Below the pieces are notes generated by a model. That model saw only the letters and a list, made by a program, of their open reading frames with translations, had not been told where the DNA came from and did not search any database. Positions 1 through 11,025 of a stretch of DNA of 64,000 nt are shown in pieces. Location of the stretch: positions 63,458,439 to 63,522,438 of the forward strand of contig NC_134847.1 in the NCBI RefSeq assembly GCF_965363235.1. The letters are read 5' to 3'. Position numbers and translations under genes: made by a program. This DNA comes from Mytilus galloprovincialis (lineage: Eukaryota; Mollusca; Bivalvia; Mytilida; Mytilidae). Each line of letters opens with the position of its first letter. Within the stretch, counting starts at the first letter, position 1.

Positions 1-3000
1 CCGGAATACCATATCCCCCCTTTTAACCTTCTACTGACAAACTCGTACGGGTCTAGGGTACAAGTGCTATGGGCCATTTTAAAGGCAATAAGTACATCTT
101 CCTCTGGTATCATTGCCCACGTGGAGAATCTCTTCGTTTGGCCAGCCGGCAATAGTTCATTTTAGAATTTGTGATATACCAGGGGACCCCCCTTATCCTT
201 TCCAGACTAACTCGTACGGGTCTAGGACATAAGTGCTCTGGGCCATTTTATAGGCAATACCAACCTCTACCTCTGGTATGATGGTCGATGTGGAGAATCT
301 CTTAGTTTGGCCAGCCGGCAATAGTTCAGTTCGAATTCGTTGTAAACCGGAATACCATATCCCCCCCTTTTAACCTTCTACTGACAAACTCGTACGGGTC
401 TAGGATACAAGTCCTATGGGCCATTTTAAATGCAATAAGTACATCTTCCTCTGGTATCATCGCCCTTGTGGAGAATCTCTTCGTTTGGCCAGCCGGCAAT
501 AGTTCATTTTAGAATTTGTGATATACCAGGGTACCCCCCTTAACCTTTCCTGACTAACTCGTACGGGTCTAGGGCATAAGTGTAATGAACCATTTTATAG
601 GCAATACCAACTTCTACCTCTGGTATGATGGTCGATGTGGAGAATCTGTTAGTTTGACCAGCCGGCAATAGTTCAGTTTGAATTCGTTGTAAACCGGAAT
701 ACCATATCCCCCTTATAACCCTCTACTGACAAACTCGTACGGGTCTAGGGTACAAGTGCTATGGGCCATTTTAAAGGCAATAAGTACATCTTCCTCTGGT
801 ATCATTGCCCACGTCGAGAATCTCTTTATTTGGCCAGCCGGCAATAGTTCATTTTAGAATTTGTGATATACCAGGGTACCTTCCTTATCCTTTCCAGACT
901 AACTCGTACGGGTCTAGGACATAAGTGCTCTGGGCCATTTTATAGGCAATACCAACCTCTACCTCTGGTATGATGGTCCATGTGGAGAATCTCTTAGTTT
1001 GGCCAGCCGGCAATAGTTCAGTTCGAATTCGTTGTAAACCGGAATACCATATCCCCCCTTTTAACCCTCTACTGACAAACTCGTACGGGTCTAGGGTACA
1101 AGTGATATGGGTCATTTTAAAGGCAATAAGTACCTCTTCCTCTGGTATGATTGCCCACGTGGAGAATCTCTTCGTTTGGCCAGCCGGCAATAGTTCATTT
1201 TAGAATTTGTGATATACCAGGGTACCACCCTTATCCTTTCCAGACTAACTCGTACGGGTCTAGGGCATAAGTGCTCTGGGCCATTTTATAGGCAATACCA
1301 ACCTCTACCTCTGGTATAATGGTCGATGTGGAGAATCTCTTAGTTTGGCCAGCCGGCAATAGTTCAGTTCGAATTCGTTGTAAACCGGAATACCATATTC
1401 CCCCTTTTAACCCTCTACTGACAAACTCGTACGGGTCTAGGGTACAAGTGCTCAGAGCCATTTTTAAGGCAATAAATACCTCTTCCTCTGGTATCAGTGC
1501 CCACGTGGAGAATCTCTTCATTTGGCCAGCCGGCAATAGTTCATTTTCGAATTTGTGATATACCAGGGTACCCCCCTTATCCTTTCCAGACTAACTCGTA
1601 CGGGTCTAGGGCATAAGTGCTCTGGGCCATTTTATAGGCAATACCAACCTCTACCTCTGGTATGATGGTCGATGTGGAGAATCTCTTAGTTTGGCCAGCC
1701 GGCAATAGTGTAGTTCGAATTCGTTGTAAACCGGAATACCATATCCCCCCTTATAACCCTCTACTGACAAACTCGTACGGGTCTAGGGTACAAGTGCTCA
1801 GAGCCATTTTTAAGGCAATAAGTACCTCTTCCTCTGGTATCATTGCCCACGTGGAGAATCTCTTTATTTGGCCAGCCGGCAATAGTTCATTTTCGAATTT
1901 GTGATGTACCAGGGTACCCGCCTTATCCTTTCCAGACTTACTCGTACGGGTCTAGGGCATAAGTGCTCTGGGCCATTTTATAGGCAATACCAACCTCTAC
2001 CTCTGGTATGATGGTCGATGTGGAGAATCTCTTAGTTTGGCCAGCCGGCAATAGTTCAGTTCGAATTCTTTGTAAACCGGAATACCATATTCCCCCTTTT
2101 AACCCTCTACTGACAAACTCGTACGGGTCTAGGGTACAAGTGCTAAGAGCCATTTTAAAGGCAATAAGTACCTCTTCCTCTGGTATTATTACCCACGTGG
2201 AGAATCTCTTCGTGTGGCCAGCCGGCAATAGTTCATTTTAGAATTTGTGATATACCAGGGTACCCCCCTTAACCTTTCCTGACTAACTCGTACGGGTCTA
2301 GGGCATAAGTGTAATGAGCCATTTTATAGGCAATACCAACCTCTAAATCTGGTATGATGGTTGATGTGGAGAATCTCTTAGTTTGACCAGCCGGCAATAG
2401 TTCAGTTCGAATTCGTTGTAAACCGGAATACCATATCCCCCCTTATAACCCTCTACTGACAAACTCGTACGGGTCTAGGGTACAAGTGCTATGGACCATT
2501 TTAAAGGCAAAAAGTACCTCTTCCTCTGGTATCATTGCCCACGTGGAGAATCTCTTTATTTGGCCAGCCGGCAATAGTTCATTTTAGAATTTGTGATATA
2601 CCAGGATACCCCCCTTATCCTTTCCAGACTAACTCGTACGGGTCTAGGGCATAAGTGCTCTGGGCCATTTTATAGGCAATACCAACCTCTACCTCTGGTA
2701 TGATGGTCGATGTGGAGAATCTCTTAGTTTGGCCAGCCGGCAATAGTGTAGTTCGAATTCGTTGTAAACCGGAATACCATATTCCCCCTTTTAACCCTCT
2801 ACTGACAAACTCGTACGGGTCTAGGGTACAAGTGCTAAGAGCCATTTTAAAGGCAATAAGTACCTCTTCCTCTGGTATTATTGCCCACGTGCAGAATCTC
2901 TTCGTTTGGCCAGCCGGCAATAGTTCATTTTCGAATTTGTGATATACCAGGGTACCCCCCCCTTATCCTTTCCTGACTAACTCGTACGGGTTTAGGGCAT

Positions 3001-3028
3001 AAGTGCTATGGGCCATTTTAAAGGCAAT
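1..3028. repeat. Satellite array, 346-bp higher-order unit of two related monomers
   Basis: The motif CTCGTACGGGTCTAGG recurs at about 42, 211, 389, 558 and so on to 2981, with spacings alternating near 169 and 177 bp. The motif CCGGAATACC recurs at 1, 347, 694, 1039, 1385, 1731, 2077, 2423 and 2769, so the true period is 346 bp. The two monomers share the CTCGTACGGG and GGCCAGCCGGCAATAG blocks but differ elsewhere: one carries CACGTGGAGAATCTC, the other GATGTGGAGAATCTC. About 18 monomers are present. The last stops near 3028 and the array runs off the left edge. Reading frames of 77-101 codons on both strands come from the repeat itself; 346 is not a multiple of three, so none continues through the array. 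Mussel satellites of about 169-173 bp have been described, but identity with them is not shown here. Confidence 0.95.
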
Positions 3029-5034
3029 GATATAAATTGTTAATGTTAAGATTAATGACTGAGATTGGTCTCCGTAATTTTGAAGAATTATACGTCATTG
3101 AAATAGTACTTGACAGTTTTTATTTTTCTGTTGTTTTTATTTCTGCAATTAACTATGTTTCTATTTTTTCTGATCAGTTTAAATAGAAAATACTGTCTGT
3201 ATTGTATGTTTTAGTTTCATGATTGGACTATATTTGTAGACAACGAACAACGAACAAATTATGAAATGCCCATATTACCATCAATTCTCTGTAATTCCTA
3301 AATTTCTATAGTATTCAATCATTTTTTTTTTATTTATTGTAGCTTACATTAATTCAATAATCACAAAATTTTAATAAGAACTGTTCTTTACTTTATTTGT
3401 TTGTTGTAATGTCCCATTAGAAGTCCTTGAAGAAGACCAAAAGTTAATTTAGTAAACGCGGACCTCGAAGAAGACACCCATTGACATGCCTGTTTGAAGT
3501 AATATCACATATAAATAGGAACGTTATTTAATCATAGTTATCGTTCATAGTTTCTAACAACACTTCTTCGAACGCAAGTCATCTCATGAATATTATTGCC
3601 GGCTCATGAATATTATTGAAGGCTGGCCTCATGAATATTAACGCCGGCTGCTATCGACGGCTAGATCCACACTAGTATTGAAAACCTATAGATATCTTAC
3701 ATATTGACGTTTTTGGGGGTTCGTGTAGTTTAATATACAGTGATTTAGATTTTTTTTATACTCATATTTTTTCTTCTTTTTGTAATGAAGATGTCTTTTC
3801 TTCGTCTTGTGTTTTTATGATTTTTTTTGTTTTTGACTAGCGAGAGTTATTTTTAAACTTTTTCAATCAACTTATTGGCAGTTTTTACCATTTTTTCCAA
3901 TTGTTCTTGTCATTTCAACGGTCCCAAAAACTGTTTGCACATGAGTGGTCAAAATTAAAAAATACCTTTTGGAAGGAAAGCTTTATTTTGTAACCAGTTA
4001 ACTCATTGTTAATGAGAGGATATATAATCTAAGGCCTTTGGGAATACAATACTGCTACCACTGATGGCAAACCAATGCTAGATACGTCAATAGAGGTGAA
4101 AGGGAACCCTCTCTGACAAATGTTATATTTACAGACAAAATATTCAACAATCACATCTCCAAGTCAGAATATGCTACAAGTTTATACAGTAGCAATGATT
4201 AAATTCCAATGTAACTCTGAGTTTGTATTCTCTAAGAATCTGATTATCTTTTGTTCCTAGTTTTGTAATTATTATAAAAAAAAAAAACTAAAAAAAACCT
4301 ACATAAGTGCTATTATATCATACATATAATGTGGTTATTTCTCTATGATGTAGTTTTTAGTGCACATGACAAATAACATACTTACAAAAGATGTATATAA
4401 CGTTCTTGTTGTAACTTGAAAATATCGAATATTACCTTGTATATAAGAGGAACTACTATATATACGGTTACCCTTCATAGCACATGACGAAAACTTCTTG
4501 GGGTATTTTCACTTTCTATTTTTGTCCTGTTAAAATGATTTAAAAAAGTATATATACTCTTTACAGCTGAATGGATTTATACCTATAGAAAAGATGAAAT
4601 CCCTTAATCATGTTATTGCCGTGAGCAATATCATTGATCTTCTACGAAATATATATGAACTGATTCTTGGTATAATGTATTAACACACTGTGACTTTCTC
4701 CTGTGTTGTTCAAGTTCATTTACCCGTAAACACAAAATATAATTAAGTAGTTGGTTTCTCTATTGCAAAACAGATGACTGCGAGAGGAATAACAATCCCT
4801 ATTCGATTTCCAAAAAACCAAACATTTTACGTAGAGTTTATGTTTTCTGTGAAGAAATGGGTTGGGTAAGCACTAACTGAAACATAAAAGAACTTAAAGA
4901 TGTCTTCAAATAAGTACAGTTACATTTTTATAGATATATGTGATCAGAGACACGAGTGTGAATAAGTACATTTCACTGTAAAGCCTTTGATAATGAGCAA
5001 AATAGCACATGTAGCACATAGCCACGGATGGTAG
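3029..5034. other. Gene-poor AT-rich stretch beside the satellite
   Basis: No coding exon was recognised. The only local structure is a short imperfect tandem triplication built on CTCATGAATATTATTGCCGG at about 3583-3650. Confidence 0.5.
3583..3650. repeat. Three imperfect ~25-bp tandem units
   Basis: The block CTCATGAATATTA occurs three times in 68 bp, each followed by a variant of TTGCCGG or CGCCGG. Confidence 0.7.
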
Positions 5035-5089
5035 TCAAAAAAGAGAGGCGAAGGATACCAAAGGGACATTCAAAGTCTTATTTATATTT

Positions 5090-6515
5090 TATAGAGTGGA
5101 GTATTGGAGAAGAGTATTTGAGTGGAGAGTTGGAGTAAAAAATTTTATTGAATATTTGGAGTGAAATTTTAGAGTATATATATATAAAATTTTTTACTCC
5201 AACTCTATATTGAATCTGAAATACCTACTTTGCCCTGTTTAGATGGGGAATTTTTAGGCCCTGTTTGTCACAAGAGTCCCCGATTTCATATATGATTATA
5301 TCTTATTACCCCCCCCCCCTCTTTTTGCGTATCCCTCAATCTGAAATGAGCCAAAACGATATTTGGAATCAACTGTTATGTCAACTGAAAAAGATGTCAG
5401 ACTAATATGGCAACCATCTTCAAATTAGGATCGGGTGAGTTGTGATAACAAAGTGCATTCTAAATTGTATAAAATTTCGAAGACCAAAGGGGTATAACGC
5501 AGCAATATTGAAGTACAGAAATATGTTGAAAAAGAAACTTCAACTCTTACCAGAATTTTTTGAGAAAGCATAGAAACTAGCCATATGATATACTTTTAGA
5601 AGGTACGATTTCAGATAATACTACAGCTCTAAGTCGAATTGTCAACAATAACCTCTTAGACACGCAGAATGCTCACGTCGACTTGTACCAAGATTTGAAA
5701 TGAAGCTTGTTATTGTTCAAGACAACATGAAAGACCACTTGTAACAGGGGCATACAGAAGTTGTGGATCAGTACCTTTGCATGGATAGAAAATATTGAAA
5801 AAAAAATAATATCAAAGATTGTTTTTAGGTGCTAATTCAAAAGTGAAATGTAAGATTTAAAAATAAGTCTAACTCGACCCAACCAACTGCTAAAAAAATA
5901 TTGTTTTACAAAATACTATAAACATAATATACGAGTTTGTCAAACTCTTCATCATGGTGAAGCTGAACTCTTCAGCGGGACCGGGAAATCACAAGGCTGT
6001 CTGTAAAAGTAATTTTAAACTATTTCCAAGTTTTCAAACTCTACATGTTCTGAATCAGTAGATCAGGAGAAGCGATTAAACCAAGAGTTCTAAGTGCTGA
6101 AGTTGAAATCATCTATCGTAAGTTTTGCTGACGCCATCACGAGTTGGTTGACCGTTATGGCCCAGTATTTGGTGGGGATAGTGTTGCTCAGTCTTTAGTT
6201 TTCTTTGTTGTGTAAGAGTACTCTAGATTGTTTGTCTGTTGGTCTTTTTTTTTTTACGCCACAGTATTGTCAGTTTATTTTCAACTTAAAAGTTTGAAAG
6301 TCCCTCTGGTATCTGTCGCCTTTCTTATAAAATTAGTTGTAAAGGGCTTGGTTAATATGTGGTCATTCACTTCACAGTTTTACCTCAGTTTCACTGCATG
6401 CATATAGATTTTTTTTATTTCCATTGCAGTATAGTTTGCAGGTACAATGCATAATTCAAACCAAAACTCACTTCAAATTTTTTACTCCAAAAGTTCACTC
6501 CACTACAACATCCCA
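5090..6515. mobile_element. Possible inverted-repeat element with TTGGAGTAAAAAATTT ends
   Basis: GTGGAGT and TTGGAGTAAAAAATTT appear near 5096-5145, and their reverse complements appear near 6468-6503. A second local inversion lies at 5130-5205. The match is imperfect and no target duplication was found, so the boundaries are tentative. The interior holds a reverse-transcriptase 3' fragment at 6060-6335. Confidence 0.35.
6060..6335 (+). repeat. Fragment of the 3' end of a bivalve reverse-transcriptase element
   Basis: The segment begins with ATTAAACCAAGAGTTCTAAG, passes through a block ending GGTTGACCGTTATGG, and closes with an untranslated tail containing CAGTCTTTAGTTTTC and GTCCCTCTGGTATCTGTCGC. 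Related copies occur at 30635-31040 and 57932-58030. From memory, these peptides match the C-terminus of reverse transcriptases common in bivalve genomes, possibly Penelope-like. The copy is an old broken fragment. Confidence 0.5.
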
Positions 6516-6864
6516 TAAAAAAACATTATGCTTTGGATAACTGATGCATTTTTCAACTCTATTATGCAGATTTTCCGAATTTTCTTACTCAGAAATTACA
6601 TAGTTGAAATGAACCGGCGTATTTTGCAGAAATTGATAAAGCATAGAAGAACTTTCACATATGTTTATTGAATACTGCACAGTTATACCCAATGGGCCCG
6701 GTTGAAGGCATGAATAAATCTACAAAATAAGTTTGCAATACATCAGAACACTCCTTGGTCGGTTCATTTTAGACGAATAACATGGGCCGATCTGCGAGGC
6801 TTTTTAATCTTAAAAAATCTTCTCATTTAGTCTCAGGTATCACTATGGACTAATCATAAAAATA

Positions 6865-7000
6865 AGAAGAGGTGTTCGGGTATGATTGCAAATGAGACAA
6901 CTCTCCAGCAGAGAACAAATGACAAAGAATTTTACAATTATAGGGCATCGTAAGACTTTCAACAATGAGCAAAATCAATACCATATAGTAATCTGTCATC
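6865..7000 (+). repeat. Dispersed repeat family A (5' part)
   Basis: This matches the family represented most fully at 14559-14990: GGTATGATTGCAAATGAGAC, then TCAACAATGAGCAAAA and CATATAGTAATCTG. Confidence 0.7.
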
Positions 7001-7021
7001 TACAAGGCTCTGAAATGCGGT

Positions 7022-7676
7022 GGAGGACATTTTAGCGCATTGATAGGACATTTGAGCGACGTTTTAGCGCCAAAGTAGAACCCATTTTAGCGCCCGATTT
7101 TTAACCCATTATAACATATGATAGATAAAAAAAAAATAGACCCAAGACAGCACAATATAAAACGTATGATGTCCATTAAAATACAGCACTAAATGTCTAA
7201 AAGATTAAATCAAATGTTGAAAATCCGTTCTAGCCTGGAACTTATATCCTAGAGAACGTACGTAATGGGCTCTGGATATAACCCCTGTACAATACTGTTG
7301 AATTGCATCAGGAACTGTTCTTTCACTTTATCATGTCTAGATTGTAGTGCACATTCGTCTATAATACTTCGTATTTTTATATATGTTGGTGTTTGAAATT
7401 TGATAATAGTGTCAAGAAAAACGCAAATAGCTGGGTGACAACTATTATTTGCTCATAATAATGGGTATGAAACGACTCTGGGACATTATTTGTTCGCTTT
7501 GAATTACACGGAACTTCTGTCGAAAGCTTAGTGAGTATTATTCAACCTTGTAAGTTTTTGACCCTGAAATAGGGCTATCGAAAATACAGGTGAACGGATT
7601 AATCCGGCGCTAAAATGGGCTCTAATGTCGTCGCTAAAATGTCCCCTAGTAGTTTTAGCTAAAAAGTCCTGCGCCC
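7022..7676 (-). mobile_element. Mutator-like non-autonomous element with ~85-bp inverted ends
   Basis: The left end contains GGACATTTTAGCGC and CCCATTTTAGCGCC. The right end carries the inverted copies GGCGCTAAAATGGG and GCTAAAATGTCC, giving inverted ends about 85 bp long made of repeated TTTAGCGCC motifs. The interior has a 62-codon open stretch on the minus strand that resembles the C-terminal part of MULE transposases. The design matches the element at 57371-58324. No clear target duplication was seen. Confidence 0.55.
7249..7437 (-). pseudogene. MULE transposase C-terminal remnant
   Basis: The minus strand is open for 62 codons, from HPAICVFLDTIIKFQTPTYI to a stop. Many MULE-domain proteins carry a segment of the form HPNIW-x-F-hydrophobic near the C-terminus, followed by a helical region, and this stretch fits that pattern (HPAICVFLDTI, then QSRHDKVKEQFLMQFNSIVQ). 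A stop lies shortly upstream in the same frame and no catalytic region is present, so it is a relic inside the inverted-repeat element at 7022-7676. The family call is by eye only. Confidence 0.35.
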
Positions 7677-8225
7677 TTGAAATGACAAATGTAAAAAAAA
7701 AACTAAAAAGATTTATATATGTACAATACAATAAACGAAAAACGAACATGATATATTACAGCAATATGACGACAACCTATGAGCCGTTATATCTCACATG
7801 AATTGCAGCAAAATGTTAACAAGCGGCTCATGTACGGTAAAAAAAATAAATAAATAAAGGAACAAAATGTTTCGTATCATTATCTAACTTTTTGATCCTT
7901 AAATAATGCATTACATTGCAATGTAATTCGCCCCATGCCTGTCCTTTATATTTGCTTTCGCCCCTAGCAACAATTTCGATTAATTCTTTTTGTTTCGTTG
8001 CTTCCTTTTTCGTTTGATTTTTCTCGTTGAGTCTGGTATTTTTTTCCCGTTTCGCACTAAATAGTCTATATAGGCACTCGAAACACAGCTCTACAATCTC
8101 CGGGATTTCAAAAACGTGAAACAATGGTACAGGAACGTAACTGAGAATGTGGAGGCCGGGGTAACTTGGCCCCATCTCTAAATAACGTACAGTGCAGTTT
8201 ACCAGTACAACCTGAGTAAAGCATA

Positions 8226-8250
8226 CTATAAGATAAGATAAGATAAGATA
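8226..8250 (-). repeat. LINE 3' microsatellite tail
   Basis: About five TAAGA units on the plus strand read as TTATC repeats at the 3' end of the LINE, just after a segment containing CCCCCCTGGGGACC and AATAAAATTT. Several non-LTR clades end in such short tandem tails. Confidence 0.75.
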
Positions 8251-8520
8251 AATTTTATTTTCCAAATTAGGTCCCCAGGGGGGCATATACACATAACATA
8301 TATGATTGATACAACATACAGTATTTTACATAACATTGTAAAACAAACTATTGAAATAGTCATACAGGTATTATTTGTTAAATAAAAAAGTATTTGAGAG
8401 TTGCTACTCCTGAGATGTGGCAAACCCCATTTATTTATTTACTTTTTTTTCTCACTTGATTTTATAATATTTTGCTGAAAATGTATAAATATAAAATATA
8501 AAATAAATGATTGTTTAGCT

Positions 8521-8768
8521 GCAACAGACACCAAGGGACGATGCTCTAGGATTGTGATCTTAAAAGCTCTAACAATCCTCCTCGTATCTGATGCAGAAAA
8601 ACAAACACAAATGAAAAAAGTTTATGTATATTCACAGCAAATAACATATACTGCAGTAAACAGGTATTGAGAATAGTGTAGGTTTCCCTACTGCAACAGA
8701 CACCAAGGGGCGGTACTCAAGGAGCTGTGGTATTTACACAGTCCTCCTCGTGTCTGAAGCAGACAAGA
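8521..8768 (-). repeat. Two hairpin-like repeats in the LINE 3' untranslated region
   Basis: Two units about 173 bp apart each begin GCAACAGACACCAAGG on the plus strand and end with CCTCCTCGT[G/A]TCTGA. CAGACAC and GTGTCTG within a unit can pair, so each unit can form a stem-loop. Confidence 0.6.
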
Positions 8769-8779
8769 AAGCCACATAA

Positions 8780-10229
8780 TTAACAATTTTTCGAAATAAA
8801 TTTACATGCAGCAGTGAGAATAGACTTATCTTCTGTGTTCATAAGCCATATCAGTTTATCTCTTGCGTTAAGAGTTAAAAAGTTGGGGCAACTTTTAGTT
8901 ATCTCTTGAAATAGATGATTGCGGTCATCATTAAATTTAACACATTGGAATAAAAAATGATATTCATCCTCCACATCTCCGGAGTTACAACGAGTACAAG
9001 TTCTGTCATTTAGGAGAGTACCCTGATACCTTCCGGACTCAATTCTTAAGTGGTGTGATGAAATTCTGAGCTTTGTTAAGCTTCGTCTCTGTTCAAAATT
9101 CCCAATAATGGAAAGATATTTTTCTCTTCCAAAAACTGATTTAAATGTAACATAAGTTCTAAGTTTACCATCTGAATGCTTTACCAATTCAGTGTTCCAC
9201 AAGTCTATAAAATATGATTTTAATATTTTTTTCATATTAGCTTTGAAGCTATTAATTTTTGGTAATGGTGAAGATAGATGATTGATGTCTGGGATCATTT
9301 CAAGAATTGACTTCATAGAGCCATACCAAGATGGTTTTTTTGAGTGAGAAAGATTCTGTGATGTTACATAAGCATCTTTAAGAAGAGAAAATTGGGAATC
9401 AAGATTTTCCAAGCGATACCAGTAATTTAACATGGATTTAATCACATCATAATATAGTGGGAATCGTCCTAGCTCGGATAAAATTCCAAAATTCATGGAT
9501 TTTTTATGAACACCTAAAACCAGTTTACAAAATTTTATATGTAGTCGCTCACATTTTAAACTGGAATAGATTTTTTCAAATGGTAAAGTTCCATTTCTGA
9601 ATCTTGCTGAGAATGGATTAAAAGTTCCCCATATTTCAGATCCATATAGGAGTATTGGTTTTATGGTATGATCAAATACATGTAAGCTGGTACTTATGCT
9701 TGGATTAAGTGATAATAAGTTCTTGTACAATTTATAATAAGCCTTCAAGGACTTTTTATACAGTTCATTCTGAGCATATGAAAATGACCCTGATGAACTA
9801 AAGTGCAAACCAAGATATTTATAATTATTAACACTCTCAATCAACATATTTTCATAAGTAAATTTTTCACAAATGTGTCTGCCTGCTTTGTTGAATATCA
9901 GAACCTTTGTTTTGGTGTGATTTACACTTAAACACCAATCTTTACAATATTTTTCTAGGATGTTTAGTCTTGTTTGCAATCCTTTAGCAGATGTTGATAA
10001 AAGGACCAAATCATCTGCATATAATAAGCAATTAACTGGTTTCTCATTAAGTATAACAGGGTCTTCACTTTCTTTTAAATACTCTGGCAAGTCATTTATT
10101 AAATAACTTAAAGAGATTGGGACTTAAATTGTCCCCTTGTTTAACTCCAAGTTTTATTTGGAAAAAATCTGTTACTCTGGATTGAATTTTAACACAAGAT
10201 TTACTTGATTCATACATGTTGTCGTAATT
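8780..10229 (-). pseudogene. LINE reverse transcriptase, C-terminal half
   Basis: The main open frame (8780-10090, about 436 codons) starts inside the polymerase. LLYADDLVLLS is RT motif C with its catalytic YADD, followed by a region with TKTKVLIFNK (motif D-like) and YKYLGLHFSSSG (motif E-like). Near the C-terminus, CTRCNSGDVEDEYHFLFQC gives a C-x2-C, then H-x4-C zinc-binding pattern typical of zf-RVT tails. Just upstream, from 10150 to 10229, another frame encodes motif-B-like LGVKQGDNLSPNLF. The open frame begins at a TTG rather than a true start. The rest of the polymerase lies beyond the insertion, at 13266-13583. Confidence 0.85.
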
Positions 10230-10551
10230 TCTGCGGCTCGCTATGTTTTGATATAGTTATAAAGCCAGCAAATACGAATATCTCATAAAACTAGTAAATG
10301 CACGGGGTAATAAATAAATACGGACGTCAAATCTGTTGTCGGTTCTCTCTTGGTAGCGTGAATAAATAATCAATAGTAAAAATGATACGTTTATTAAACA
10401 TCTAGAACTTCCGATATATATCCATACAAGTACAATATTCCAACAATAATATATAATAAACATATACGGGGCGAAGATACTTAAATAATATTCTTACTTG
10501 TATTTTCGTACGGGTCAAACGGGATTATCTTAAATATAACAATGACAATAT

Positions 10552-10670
10552 AAATAAAATGCAAGGCATACAGCTATCTGCGCTGCTTCTTACCTCTAAA
10601 TTATAACCCTTACTTGTAATATAAAATGCGAGGCACACAGCTAATGCGCTGCTTCTTACCTCTAGGAACC
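10552..10670. repeat. Two ~67-bp direct repeats
   Basis: CGCTGCTTCTTACCTCTA occurs at 10581 and 10647, each preceded by AAAATGC[A/G]AGGCA[T/C]ACAGCTA. Confidence 0.8.
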
Positions 10671-11025
10671 CCCGGGATGAACCTTGCTGCAAGCCAAAAG
10701 TAAACACAGCAAAGACTGACTAACGTGACGTTGCACTGGTATTTATTTCAAATTACCGGAAGTAAATATTCTAAGCAGGAAGAAAAACAACGTAAAACGC
10801 TTACACAAAATATAGGAGTCCTCGACTCAAAATGCTTATAATAATACAACCTTATAAATAAACAAATCTAGACATATCAATTCTTCCAGTTAAGAACTCA
10901 TAAAAGAACACTTTTGGGTTCACGCTTAAAATATTGACCCAACGGTAACGTTCTGAACAATGCATGACAAAGTTGCGCCATACATGACGTTATCGATCTA
11001 ACTAATAACATAAAGTAAAACGTAC

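Noticed and set aside
885-2942. Many open frames of 77-101 codons on both strands with repeated LPAGQTKRFST or VENLLVWPAGN peptides
   Set aside because: They follow the 346-bp satellite unit, which is not a multiple of three, so each frame breaks at the next unit. They are by-products of the tandem repeat.
1-3028. A CENP-B-box-like motif in the satellite (TTCG followed by CCGG)
   Set aside because: The spacing between TTCG and the CGG block does not fit the CENP-B consensus, and the central A is absent.
1-3028. GTTCGAATTC in the satellite as a pol III B box (tRNA-derived origin)
   Set aside because: The last consensus position does not match and no A box or tRNA fold precedes it.
7828-8292. 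154-codon minus frame
   Set aside because: It crosses the LINE 3' microsatellite tail into flanking DNA and shows no domain.
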